A stretch of 16,144 bases of DNA, taken from NCBI GenBank assembly GCA_002440045.1, contig DJRI01000052.1, positions 1,583 to 17,726 on the forward strand. The letters run 5' to 3'. The DNA comes from Ruminococcaceae bacterium UBA6364. GTDB lineage: Bacteria; Bacillota; Clostridia; Oscillospirales; Acutalibacteraceae. The notes under the pieces are model-generated. The model had not been told where the DNA came from. It saw only the letters and a list, made by a program, of their open reading frames with translations, and ran no database searches. A program made the position numbers and the translations under genes. Positions 7,406-14,047 of this stretch are shown one piece after another (position 1 is the stretch's first letter; the number at the start of each line of letters is the position of its first letter).

Positions 7406-8073
7406 AAAAAATAATGGACATCGACATTGTCGATATGATTCCTTTTTCAAAAGGAATTATGGTTGCGCGAAAGGATATTTTAAAAAACGGCGAAACGAAG
7501 ATTTCCTTTATTACATATGACGTAAAGCTTGAAAAGCCCACGGCAAGCACAAAAGGCGCATATCTTTTCAACAAATTCGGCGACGCATATAAGCCGATAA
7601 CCGAAAAGCTCGGCGATTATCTTTCGTGCGACGCGGCCGTTATGCCGTCAAAGCATGTTGCCATAGCATATACGAGCGGCGAAATGGGGCTTTTTGACGA
7701 CAAAGGCAATCTTTATTGGACGGGCGACCTGCAATACAAAGGCTCGCCGATAAGCGGCGTTGCCGCCGAGGGAAAATATCTTTGGTGCACCGTTCCCGAC
7801 GGAAACTGCATTATACGCTATTCCCCCGTCACCGAAAAAATTGTTCTTCGCATAGGCGGAGACGCCTCAACGGCGTTTTTAAACCCTATCTATATCGCGA
7901 ATTACGATAATATTCTGTACATTTGCAACTATCAGTCCTGCAAAATCAGAACGGTTGATTTAAAAAACTACACCGTTTCGGATTACAAGGAATTTGAAGA
8001 GCCTGTTTACAGGTATATAAGAACAAACGAACGCGAAATTGTGGAGCTTGACTCGGGCGTTTACGTTCTGTAA
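7402..8073 (+). CDS. Unknown protein with NHL/beta-propeller-like repeats, coupled to rex
   Basis: I do not recognise this 223-residue protein. Its ATG overlaps the rex stop (ATGA at 7402-7405), so the two are probably translated together. There is no signal peptide or membrane segment, so it should be cytoplasmic. From about residue 80 it shows three or four units of about 40-45 residues with a strand pattern like NHL or WD-type blades: AIAYTSGEMGLFDDKGNLYW, then GKYLWCTVPDGNCIIRYSP, then NILYICNYQSCKIRTVDL, then a short closing YIRTNEREIVELDSGVYVL unit. Four blades would be few for a closed propeller, so it may dimerise or be a partial fold. Three Cys lie in the blades (in LWCTVPDGNC and ICNYQSC), without a clear metal motif. 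An internal ATG at 7414 is an alternative start. The context suggests a role tied to redox or carbon state, but no function can be assigned. Confidence 0.8.
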   Translation: MKKIMDIDIVDMIPFSKGIMVARKDILKNGETKISFITYDVKLEKPTASTKGAYLFNKFGDAYKPITEKLGDYLSCDAAVMPSKHVAIAYTSGEMGLFDDKGNLYWTGDLQYKGSPISGVAAEGKYLWCTVPDGNCIIRYSPVTEKIVLRIGGDASTAFLNPIYIANYDNILYICNYQSCKIRTVDLKNYTVSDYKEFEEPVYRYIRTNEREIVELDSGVYVL

Positions 8074-8085
8074 CGGAGGTACACT

Positions 8086-9537
8086 ATGTTTAAAACCGTC
8101 AAAGACTCTTACCTTAATACGGGGTGGGACAATTTTAACAACGGCTGTGATATTTCGGGCGAAGAGGTCGAGCGGCTTATTTCTGTCGTTCCGACAAAGC
8201 TTCAGGCAGATTTTTCAGATAACGAATACTACTCGTTTATTCACTTCGGAATGAACACGTTTCGCGGCGTTGAATGGGGCACGGGAAAAGAATCCCCGAA
8301 GGAATTTAACCCCGAAACGCTTGACACCGACCAATGGGCGCGCGTGCTTAAAGAATCGGGCAGCTCAGGGGTTATACTTACTGCAAAGCACCACGACGGA
8401 TTTTGCCTTTTCCCGAGCAAATACACGGAGCATTCAATAAAAAACAGCCCATATAAAAACGGCAAGGGCGACGTTGTTAAAGAGCTTTCAAAAAGCTGTA
8501 AAAAATACGGTCTTAAATTCGGTATATACCTTTCACCGTGGGATATGCACGAAAAGACATACGGCACCGAAAGCTATAACGACTATTTTGTCAATCAGCT
8601 GACAGAGCTTTGCACAAACTACGGCGATATTTTTGTTTTTTGGTTTGACGGCGCAAAGGGCGAAGGCTGGCCCGATTTCAATTATGACTTTGAACGCTAC
8701 TATGCAACAATAAGGAAGCTTCAGCCGAACGCCGCAATATCGGTTTGCGGCCCCGACATTCGCTGGATTGGAAACGAGGGCGGCGTAACGCGCGAAAGCG
8801 AATGGAGCGTTGTAACAAAAGGCTCGGCTTCAATAAGCGAAATTATGAAAAACTCTCAGCACAGCGAAAGCGAGGCGGACGCACTTAAAGAAGTGCGGTA
8901 TGACGCCCCCGACATGGGCTCAAGAGAGCTTGTAAAAAATTATCGCGACCTTATATGGTACCCCGCCGAAGCCGATGTTTCGATTCATCACGATTGGTTT
9001 TATAACGACAAATCGAAAATGCGGACCGCAAAAGAGCTTTCGGATATTTATTTTGCTTCGGTCGGCGGAAACGCCTTTTTACTGCTTAACGTTCCCCCGT
9101 CAAAAAACGGCGTTATCGAAGAAAAGGACGTAAAGCTTTTAAAAGACTTCAAGAAAAATGTTGACAGCGCATTTAAAACAAGGCTCTCTTTTGATATATC
9201 CGTAAACGGCAATAAAAGCGACGGGCTTTCGCGCATTAAAACAGACGGCAGTTATATGCTTAAAATCGGCGAGCGCGCCGTAAAATGCGACTTTAAAGGC
9301 GAAAAAAACGTTGCGACCGTCGTTTTGAGAGAGGATATTCGCCACAGCCAGCGCATTGAAGAATTTAAGCTTATTGCCGAAACAGACAAGGGGCTTGAAT
9401 GCGTTTATAACGGCACGGTAATCGGCTCTAAAAAGATTGTGCGGTTTAAAAAGCCGATTAAAGCCACAGCCTTTTATCTTCTTATTACACAGTCGCGAAG
9501 CAACCCGTATATAAGAAGCATTGAAATATTTGAATGA
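8086..9537 (+). CDS. Alpha-L-fucosidase, glycoside hydrolase family 29, intracellular
   Basis: This is a retaining fucosidase that releases L-fucose from glycans or oligosaccharides. The 483 residues start without a signal peptide, so it acts in the cytoplasm on imported sugars. The (beta/alpha)8 domain covers about 45-360: YYSFIHFGMNTF, then VILTAKHHDGFCLFPS (96-111), then FGIYLSPWD, then VFWFDGAKG (184-192) with the nucleophile Asp188. GNEGGVTRESEW (229-240) is where the acid/base Glu of GH29 subfamily B is expected; Glu231, Glu237 and Glu239 are candidates. The remaining 120 residues form a short beta domain that ends in an F5/8-like SRSNPYIRSIEIFE. A GGAGG site lies 6 bases before the ATG. 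The gene starts 12 bases after the unknown gene and is followed by a strong terminator, so it is the last gene of the acnA operon. Its sugar specificity could also be beyond fucose. Confidence 0.88.
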   Translation: MFKTVKDSYLNTGWDNFNNGCDISGEEVERLISVVPTKLQADFSDNEYYSFIHFGMNTFRGVEWGTGKESPKEFNPETLDTDQWARVLKESGSSGVILTAKHHDGFCLFPSKYTEHSIKNSPYKNGKGDVVKELSKSCKKYGLKFGIYLSPWDMHEKTYGTESYNDYFVNQLTELCTNYGDIFVFWFDGAKGEGWPDFNYDFERYYATIRKLQPNAAISVCGPDIRWIGNEGGVTRESEWSVVTKGSASISEIMKNSQHSESEADALKEVRYDAPDMGSRELVKNYRDLIWYPAEADVSIHHDWFYNDKSKMRTAKELSDIYFASVGGNAFLLLNVPPSKNGVIEEKDVKLLKDFKKNVDSAFKTRLSFDISVNGNKSDGLSRIKTDGSYMLKIGERAVKCDFKGEKNVATVVLREDIRHSQRIEEFKLIAETDKGLECVYNGTVIGSKKIVRFKKPIKATAFYLLITQSRSNPYIRSIEIFE

Positions 9538-9581
9538 TGTAAAAGTCAAATTGCTTTAATTTAAAATTTTTAGTGTAAATA

Positions 9582-9631
9582 AGTCTCACCCTCTGTGCAC
9601 AAAAACGCACCGAGGGTGAGACTGTTTTATT
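9582..9631 (+). terminator. Intrinsic terminator of the acnA-fucosidase operon
   Basis: AGTCTCACCCTC (9582-9593) pairs perfectly with GAGGGTGAGACT (9612-9623). GTGC/GCAC inside (9595-9598, 9607-9610) extends the stem after one mismatch, with an 8-base loop. GTTTTATT follows on the plus strand. It lies between two convergent genes; on the minus strand the tail is TTATTT, so it may also end NUDIX transcripts, less efficiently. Confidence 0.85.
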
Positions 9632-9652
9632 CTGATATTTTTTCTTGCTTTA

Positions 9653-10180
9653 TTACTGCTTTAAATGCAGTAAACCTTCGTCAATCAACATTTCTATAAC
9701 CCGTGCTTCACGCTCAAACATCATATTATCATACGGGCTGTTTAACACATTACGATTCTTTTGAATTACAACAGTCGGCTCGACAAATTCCAAAGTATAG
9801 CTTTCTTTTTCCTCATAATCGTCTAAACACTGTGGAACAATTTCGCTTTCGGCATCGCAAAGATAGTAATAGTTATCTTGAATAAAGCATTCGGACGGAT
9901 TGGTGCTGCTTTGCTGTGCGCGATGCACTTTGCCATATTCTTTAATTGTTTCGGGTTTTACAACGATACCTGCTTCTTCGCGGGTTTCACGAATCATTGC
10001 GGCGATCGGAGATTCATCGCCTTCAATTCCGCCGCCCGGGAACTTGTAATAGTCATATTTCAAGCTGTGAATCATTGCAATCTTTTCATCTTTGATTATG
10101 ATACTTCTTGCAGAATTACGCACAAAATTGCCTGTGCAGTCATCATAATCATGCTTATCCATTTCAAATAATAATCTCAT
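9653..10180 (-). CDS. NUDIX hydrolase
   Basis: This is a cytoplasmic hydrolase of nucleoside diphosphate-linked compounds; the substrate is unknown. The 175 residues contain a full Nudix box, Gly-x5-Glu-x7-RETREEAGI (residues 50-72), preceded by YYKFPGGG. The metal-binding Glu pair of REEAG is intact. I chose the ATG at 10180 over an in-frame one 21 bases upstream because AAGGAGG sits just before it. The gene has its own consensus promoter (10220-10247) and converges on the fucosidase gene. Its G+C is lower than its neighbours (two 60-base lines counted by hand give about 35-38%, against about 45% in the pyrR gene), and it uses more A/T-ending codons, which may reflect recent acquisition. Proteins of this kind are common, apparently solitary genes in gut Firmicutes. 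Confidence 0.92.
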   Translation of the reverse strand: MRLLFEMDKHDYDDCTGNFVRNSARSIIIKDEKIAMIHSLKYDYYKFPGGGIEGDESPIAAMIRETREEAGIVVKPETIKEYGKVHRAQQSSTNPSECFIQDNYYYLCDAESEIVPQCLDDYEEKESYTLEFVEPTVVIQKNRNVLNSPYDNMMFEREARVIEMLIDEGLLHLKQ

Positions 10181-10219
10181 AATTGCCTCCTTATAACGCA
10201 TTTTTCAATTGAATTTTAA

Positions 10220-10247
10220 ATTATACTTGATTTTCCGATTTTGTCAA
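10220..10247 (-). promoter_or_regulatory. Predicted sigma-A promoter of the NUDIX gene
   Basis: On the minus strand TTGACA (10242-10247) and TATAAT (10220-10225), both perfect hexamers, are 16 bases apart. The start would be near 10213, giving a leader of roughly 30 bases with AAGGAGG before the ATG at 10180. It implies that the NUDIX gene is transcribed separately from the RNA element upstream. Confidence 0.75.
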
Positions 10248-10308
10248 TATATCCCCAAAACATTCATCACAGCCGATATTTCATTTACTTTTTTATGTAT
10301 TAACGGCA

Positions 10309-10336
10309 AAGGAACCGACGAAAACGCCGGTTCCTT
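10309..10336 (-). terminator. 12-bp hairpin downstream of the candidate RNA gene
   Basis: AAGGAACCGACG (10309-10320) and CGCCGGTTCCTT (10325-10336) form a stem with a 4-base loop. The single non-Watson-Crick position is A-C on the plus strand but G-U on the minus strand, so the structure is complete only in minus-strand RNA. The tail TTTGCCGTTAATAC is poor in U, which makes it a weak intrinsic terminator at best. Seven bases separate it from the proposed 3' end of the 6S-like RNA, so it probably ends that transcript. Confidence 0.45.
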
Positions 10337-10343
10337 CGCTTGT

Positions 10344-10543
10344 TGCCTTAACCCGCAATGCCGGATGCGGTAATAAAAACCTGCGTATAAGCAGGTGGGT
10401 GTCCTCTCCTCGGGTTCACGCTCCCTTCGTCCGAAAACGGTCAATGCCGTATTCGGGAGGTCTGCAATCCGCCGAAGAAGCCCGGACTCCCTTTAAAGTG
10501 ACATAGGGTTAGTATTAGCCGCATTTATCGCACACCGCAGGCA
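10344..10543 (-). ncRNA. ssrS: Structured RNA, probably 6S RNA (SsrS)
   Basis: No gene fits 10202-10574, but the minus strand folds as a long rod. Closing stem: AUGCGG (10524-10519) and UAAUA (10517-10513) pair with CCGCAU (10370-10365) and UAUUA (10375-10371), one base bulged. Weaker outer pairs reach UGCCU/AGGCA (10543-10539, 10348-10344). A bubble follows, whose 3' side holds the small hairpin ACCUGC-GCAGGU (10396-10379). Apical stem: GGG-A-GUCC-GGG-C-UUC (10491-10477) pairs with GAA-CCC and GGAC-A-CCC (10417-10397), capped by a 10-bp hairpin with one mismatch (10431-10456). Closing stem, central bubble with a small 3'-side hairpin, and apical stem in about 200 bases is the plan of 6S RNA, which binds sigma-70-type RNA polymerase. 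Sequence alone does not prove it. The small hairpin plus UUUUAUUA at 10378-10371 could instead be a terminator. No convincing promoter was found. Confidence 0.5.
10371..10396 (-). terminator. Alternative terminator or internal hairpin of the RNA element
   Basis: On the minus strand ACCTGC (10396-10391) pairs with GCAGGT (10384-10379) around a 6-base loop and is followed by TTTTATTA. Read alone this is a modest intrinsic terminator. The same T-rich tail is half of the closing stem of the proposed 6S-like RNA, so the two roles compete. Confidence 0.4.
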
Positions 10544-10574
10544 TATATTTCAGTTTTAAAAAATATCGGTAATA

Positions 10575-10910
10575 TTATTCGTCGCTTTCGTCTTCAAATT
10601 CAAAATAATCCGCAAGACGTTCTTCAAAAAGATTGCCGATTTTATCAAAAAGCTTTTCATCCTCTATCGGTTCAAGATAGATTTCGCCGGCTTCATCCTC
10701 GTTCACGGCAAGTATTATAAGCTCGCCGTCGCTGTCGAGAATTTCTTCGGCTTCGTCATAAACGGGAAGAAGCGCAACAAACTTGCCCTCATCCGTTTCT
10801 ATTCTGTCAAGCTCTTCAAATGTATGCTCAACGCCCTCTTCATCGACAACCGAGACGATGTCGGGGCCGTATTCGTCTGTATTAAAGACTTTTTCGTTAT
10901 CCATTGACAT
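10575..10910 (-). CDS. DUF1292 domain protein (YrzB-like)
   Basis: This is a very acidic cytoplasmic protein of 111 residues with the DUF1292 pattern: DIVSVVDEEGVEHTFEELDRIE, then FVALLPVYDEA, then ELIILAV, then a C-terminal segment on EDEKLFDKIGNLFEERL. Its molecular function is not known. In many Firmicutes the gene follows alaS-ireB-ruvX, but here it stands alone behind its own promoter. The ATG at 10910 has AAAGGA about 12 bases upstream; the ATG two codons later is also possible. Only a weak A/T hairpin (10562-10574) follows the stop before the RNA element starts, so some read-through into that region is likely. Confidence 0.85.
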   Translation of the reverse strand: MSMDNEKVFNTDEYGPDIVSVVDEEGVEHTFEELDRIETDEGKFVALLPVYDEAEEILDSDGELIILAVNEDEAGEIYLEPIEDEKLFDKIGNLFEERLADYFEFEDESDE

Positions 10911-10934
10911 AACATCACTTTTCCTTTCATTTAT

Positions 10935-10963
10935 ATTTTAATATCATTTACGCTCTGTGTCAA
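10935..10963 (-). promoter_or_regulatory. Predicted sigma-A promoter of the DUF1292 gene
   Basis: On the minus strand TTGACA (10958-10963) and TAAAAT (10935-10940) are 17 bases apart. The -35 lies in the 60-base gap right behind the epimerase stop, so the DUF1292 gene has its own start near 10928. Confidence 0.7.
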
Positions 10964-10970
10964 CAGAAAT

Positions 10971-11819
10971 TTACTCGGTAATTTCGACGCTCCATTCAAA
11001 AGTTCGCGCTTCACCCTTTTCAAGCGACATAATAAGACGTTTTTCGCTTAAATCGGACTTTTTATCGTAGCTGTCGTTTATGCCCCACCACGGCTCAATG
11101 CAGACGTAAGGCGCGTTCTTTTTTGCCCAAATGCCGAGGACGGGCGAATCAAAATTAAAATCTATCTTTCTGCCGCTGCCGAGCATAAGCGAAAGCTTTT
11201 TGTCGGTTATGCCGCTTAAAATAAGCGCGTCGTTATCGAAAATATCTTTTGTAATAACTATTTTTTTGCTGTTTTCAATAACGGGGAACGTTTCGTCAAT
11301 AAGAATAGACTCGCCGTCTATGCGCTCGGTGCGAAGAGTCTGCGCATGGGGAAACTCGATTGTATCCCCTATTTTGCAGTTAAAGCCCGGGTGCGCGCCG
11401 AAAGAATAATACATTACGCCGTCGTTTTTATTCACTACGGTGTGGCTGACTTTAAGTCCGTTTTCGGTAAGGCTGAATTTTACAAAAAGCTCAAACTTAT
11501 AAGGGTAGCTTTTAAGCGTTTCTTCATCGTCCGAAATAACAAATGTAAGGCTGTCGTCAGTCCTCTCAAAAAGTTTAAACGGTCTTTTTCTTACAATACC
11601 GTGCTTGGGCATTGTGTATTCAACGCCGTTAAGGCGGTATTTGTCGTCAAGAAGCCGCCCGATTATCGGGAAAAGAATCGGCGACTGACCGTACCATATA
11701 TCGGTATTGCCGCACCAGATATATTCATAACCCGTTTTTTTCGATTTAAGCGAAGTAAGCTCTGCGCCCATTTCTTTAACGCCGAGCGTGAAAAGCGCAT
11801 TTTCTGCCGTATAAATCAT
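10971..11819 (-). CDS. Aldose 1-epimerase family protein (LacX-like)
   Basis: This is a cytoplasmic mutarotase-fold enzyme of 282 residues that interconverts anomers of a hexose or a related sugar; the exact substrate is unknown. Catalytic residues of the family are present: His73 in PKHGIVRKRPF, His143 in SFGAHPGFN (the general acid) and Glu242 in CIEPWWGI (the general base). The bounds NPIxWxGxxPxLFPxxG and WWG at the end match the LacX/YihR side of the family rather than classical GalM: WYGQSPILFPIIGRL at residues 42-56. The ATG at 11819 is preceded by AGGATTTGTGAT. It is transcribed from a near-perfect promoter at 11895-11923 through a long hairpin leader. It is not adjacent to sugar-uptake genes. 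Confidence 0.88.
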   Translation of the reverse strand: MIYTAENALFTLGVKEMGAELTSLKSKKTGYEYIWCGNTDIWYGQSPILFPIIGRLLDDKYRLNGVEYTMPKHGIVRKRPFKLFERTDDSLTFVISDDEETLKSYPYKFELFVKFSLTENGLKVSHTVVNKNDGVMYYSFGAHPGFNCKIGDTIEFPHAQTLRTERIDGESILIDETFPVIENSKKIVITKDIFDNDALILSGITDKKLSLMLGSGRKIDFNFDSPVLGIWAKKNAPYVCIEPWWGINDSYDKKSDLSEKRLIMSLEKGEARTFEWSVEITE

Positions 11820-11845
11820 AAAATCACAAATCCTTTTATAATGTT

Positions 11846-11884
11846 AAAAGCGAAGCCGCAAATCACTTGCAAGGCTTCGCTTTT
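11846..11884 (-). terminator. Hairpin between uracil permease and epimerase genes (terminator or leader element)
   Basis: AAAAGCGAAGCC (11846-11857) and GGCTTCGCTTTT (11873-11884) are a perfect 12-bp inverted repeat, and GCAA/TTGC inside adds 4 bp. A short T run follows on the minus strand. It would end permease transcripts, but it lies just downstream of the epimerase promoter (start near 11888), so the same hairpin forms the 5' end of the epimerase mRNA. Confidence 0.7.
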
Positions 11885-11894
11885 TGCAATATTA

Positions 11895-11923
11895 ATTATA
11901 TACTTAAAGTATTTGCCTGTCAA
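11895..11923 (-). promoter_or_regulatory. Consensus promoter of the epimerase gene
   Basis: On the minus strand TTGACA (11918-11923) and TATAAT (11895-11900), both perfect hexamers, are separated by exactly 17 bases. Transcription would begin near 11888, giving a leader of about 70 bases that starts within a few bases of the 12-bp hairpin. Confidence 0.8.
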
Positions 11924-11941
11924 TCTTGGGCAAAAAACTTT

Positions 11942-13339
11942 TTAAAGTTCGTTTTCTTTGGAGGATTTATCTCTGGGGAGAATTGCGTTTGCAATTATAC
12001 CGAGGATAAGCGCGCAAGCAACAGATGTAAGGGTTACCTTGCCGAAGTTTACGGTAAGTCCGCCGATGCCGCTTATAAGGATAACCGCAACAACGAAGAG
12101 GTTTCTGTTTTCGCCGAGGTCAACCTCTTGAATCATTTTAAGACCGCTGACCGCGATGAAGCCGTAAAGCGTGATGCAAACGCCGCCCATTACGCAGTTG
12201 GGGATACTTGCAAGGAAGGTTACGAACGGTCCGAAGAACGAAATTACCATACACATAATCGCTGTGGCAAGTATTGTAACTACCGAAGCGTTGCCTGTGA
12301 TTGCCACGCAGCCGACAGACTCGCCGTATGTTGTGTTGGGGCAGCCGCCGAAAACAGCACCGAACATTGAGCCGACGCCGTCGCCGAGAAGCGTTCTGTG
12401 AAGACCCGGCTCTTTAAGAAGGTCTTTATTAATTACGGAGGAAAGGTTCTTGTGGTCTGCTATGTGCTCTGCGAATACAACGAATGCAACGGGAATGTAG
12501 GCAACCGCAAGTGTTGCAATATACTGTGCGTCAATGTTTTTCAAACCTTCTGCGGCTTTAAGGAAGGTAAAGTCGGGAATTGAGAAGAGCTTGAGGTCGT
12601 GGAAAACAGAGAAGTCAATAACCTGAAGAGCAGGGTTGCCGACCTTTATGCCGATTACCGTGAACACCGTAGCAACAACATAACCTGCAAGAATGCCGAT
12701 TATGAAGGGAATGAGCTTTGTCATTTTCTTGCCGTAAACCGAGCAAAGAATAACAGTGAAGAGTGTTACAAGACCGCAAACAAGAGCTACATAGGGGCTT
12801 GCTGTTGACACATATGAAACCTTATCAACAATCTGACCGTTCTCAATTGCCTGAGTGGTAACTTCTGCCATAACCTTGCCGAGTGTAAGGTCGCTTACCG
12901 CATTGCCTGCAAGCGAAAGACCGATTATTGAAACCGTCGGTCCGATAACAACTGCGGGCATAAGCTTGTTAATCCAGTTAACTCCTGCAATCTTTACCGC
13001 AAGTGCGATTACAACATAAACAAGTCCTGCAAAAGCGGCGCCTATGATAAGTCCGAAGTGACCTGCCGCCTCAGAAACAGCGCCTGCAAAGGCTGCAAAC
13101 ATTGAGCCGATGAATGCGAAAGATGAACCGAGGAAAACGGGGCTTCTGAATTTTGTGAAAAGAAGATAGACTATTGTGCCCACGCCCGCTCCGAAAAGAG
13201 CAGCCGACTGCGACATTCCGTTGCCGATAATTGTCGGAACGGCGATTGTTGCCGCAAGAATGGCAAGTACCTGTTGGAAGGCAAAAATAATCAGTTGCCC
13301 GAATTTTGGCTTGTCTTTGACATCGTAGATAAGGTTCAT
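11942..13339 (-). CDS. pyrP: Uracil permease (NCS2 family)
   Basis: This is an inner-membrane symporter for uracil, 465 residues, with about 12-14 hydrophobic segments. NCS2 hallmarks are present: FGSTVxVP-type start QVLAILAATIAVPTIIG (23-39), FAEHIADHKNLS (289-300) with Glu291, and GGCPNTTYGES (331-341) with Glu340; these two Glu residues bind the uracil ring in the family. The QQ/TYGES form indicates the uracil rather than the xanthine branch. GGAGG lies upstream of the ATG at 13339, 49 bases after pyrR. It is the second gene of the pyrR unit, so uptake falls when uridine nucleotides are plentiful. A weak A/T hairpin (11936-11949) and the stronger one at 11846-11884 follow. A lower-affinity xanthine permease is the main alternative, less likely given pyrR. 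Confidence 0.93.
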   Translation of the reverse strand: MNLIYDVKDKPKFGQLIIFAFQQVLAILAATIAVPTIIGNGMSQSAALFGAGVGTIVYLLFTKFRSPVFLGSSFAFIGSMFAAFAGAVSEAAGHFGLIIGAAFAGLVYVVIALAVKIAGVNWINKLMPAVVIGPTVSIIGLSLAGNAVSDLTLGKVMAEVTTQAIENGQIVDKVSYVSTASPYVALVCGLVTLFTVILCSVYGKKMTKLIPFIIGILAGYVVATVFTVIGIKVGNPALQVIDFSVFHDLKLFSIPDFTFLKAAEGLKNIDAQYIATLAVAYIPVAFVVFAEHIADHKNLSSVINKDLLKEPGLHRTLLGDGVGSMFGAVFGGCPNTTYGESVGCVAITGNASVVTILATAIMCMVISFFGPFVTFLASIPNCVMGGVCITLYGFIAVSGLKMIQEVDLGENRNLFVVAVILISGIGGLTVNFGKVTLTSVACALILGIIANAILPRDKSSKENEL

Positions 13340-13388
13340 TAAAAATTCCTCCGTGAAAATATATTGTTAATGCCTTTCGGCTAATAAC

Positions 13389-13925
13389 CTATTTTGAAAA
13401 GAGCTTTACCGAGGTTTCGCCGTCATATGGCGGCAAGCTGACTTTTACAACCTCGTTAAGCGAGGTAGGCACGTTTTTGCCGATAAAGTCGGGGCGAATC
13501 GGAAGCTCTCTGTGACCGCGGTCGATTAATATTGCAAGCTGTATAGAAGCGGGTCTGCCGAGGCTGAAAACAGCTTCAATCGCCGCGCGCGCCGTTCTGC
13601 CTGTGAAAAGCACATCGTCGATAAGCACAACGGTTTTTCCGTTAACATCAAACCCAAGGTCGGCTTTTTTAACTTCGGGCAAAACAAACTCGGGCGAAAG
13701 GTCGTCGCGATAAAACTTTATATCAAGCTCACCCACCGTTATTTCGGTGTTTTCGATTTTTTCAATGTTTTCGGCAATGCTCTTTGCAAGCGGCACGCCG
13801 CGCCGTCTTATACCGACAAGGCACACGTTTTCAATGCCGTTGTTTTTTTCGATTATCTCGTGAGCAATGCGCACAAGCGAACGTTTAAGCGCAGGCTCGT
13901 CCATTAAAGTTGCTTTAAGTTCCAT
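13389..13925 (-). CDS. pyrR: PyrR, pyrimidine operon attenuation protein / uracil phosphoribosyltransferase
   Basis: PyrR binds the leader of pyrimidine mRNAs when UMP is abundant and promotes termination; it also converts uracil plus PRPP to UMP. The 178 residues start with [26 protein letters not shown], the family start, so I chose the ATG at 13925 (GAGGT 8 bases upstream) over one 42 bases farther up that lies within the terminator. The PRPP motif [13 protein letters not shown] (99-111) is intact. [29 protein letters not shown] matches PyrR along its length. It heads an operon with the uracil permease, and its own leader carries the elements it controls. Confidence 0.95.
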   Translation of the reverse strand: MELKATLMDEPALKRSLVRIAHEIIEKNNGIENVCLVGIRRRGVPLAKSIAENIEKIENTEITVGELDIKFYRDDLSPEFVLPEVKKADLGFDVNGKTVVLIDDVLFTGRTARAAIEAVFSLGRPASIQLAILIDRGHRELPIRPDFIGKNVPTSLNEVVKVSLPPYDGETSVKLFSK

Positions 13926-13938
13926 AACTGTTACCTCG

Positions 13939-13971
13939 TAAAAAAGCCTTGCCGCATAATGCGACAAGGCT
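13939..13971 (-). terminator. Attenuator terminator in the pyrR leader
   Basis: On the minus strand AGCCTTG-T-CGCA (13971-13960) pairs with TGCG-G-CAAGGCT (13956-13945), a 12-bp stem with one U-G pair and a 3-base loop. Five T residues follow (13944-13940). The pyrR ribosome site begins only a few bases later. The U-G pair is A-C on the plus strand, so it works only in the minus transcript. Confidence 0.88.
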
Positions 13972-14002
13972 CATAAAATCATAATAAAAGCAGCGCTCGT
14001 TT

Positions 14003-14031
14003 ATGAAACCTTGCCGACCTCTCGGATCGCC
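14003..14031 (-). promoter_or_regulatory. PyrR-binding element and antiterminator
   Basis: The minus-strand leader holds GCGATCCGAGAGGTCGGCAAGG (split: GCGATCC, GAGAGG, TCGGCAAGG), the PyrR binding-loop pattern with the conserved UCC-GAGAGG core. Its 3' part GGCAAGG-TT-TCAT can pair with ATGA-G-CCTTG at 13974-13965, the 5' arm of the terminator, forming an antiterminator. PyrR-UMP binding would tie up this arm and let the terminator form. Confidence 0.75.
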
Positions 14032-14047
14032 TTAAAAGTTCTTTCGT

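Noticed and set aside
9582..9623. Perfect 12-bp inverted repeat as an insertion-sequence end
   Set aside because: No transposase and no target duplication; position between convergent genes plus a T-rich tail fits a terminator.
10397..10491. Possible RNase P or glmS fragment (GUCCGGGCUUC and UUCGGCGGAU look familiar)
   Set aside because: The GAGGAAAGUCC and ACAGAA cores of RNase P and the GCGCC cleavage core of glmS are absent; the similarity is limited to short words.
10202..10574. Riboswitch controlling the NUDIX gene
   Set aside because: The NUDIX gene has its own promoter (10220-10247) downstream of the element, so the structured RNA is not in its leader.
11867..12370. Plus-strand open frame of 167 codons in the uracil permease region
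   Set aside because: It is antisense to the permease, of biased composition and without a ribosome site.
13366..13373. TTGTTAAT before the permease as a Rex half-site
   Set aside because: No matching right arm at the expected distance; it lies inside the pyrR-permease gap without a promoter.
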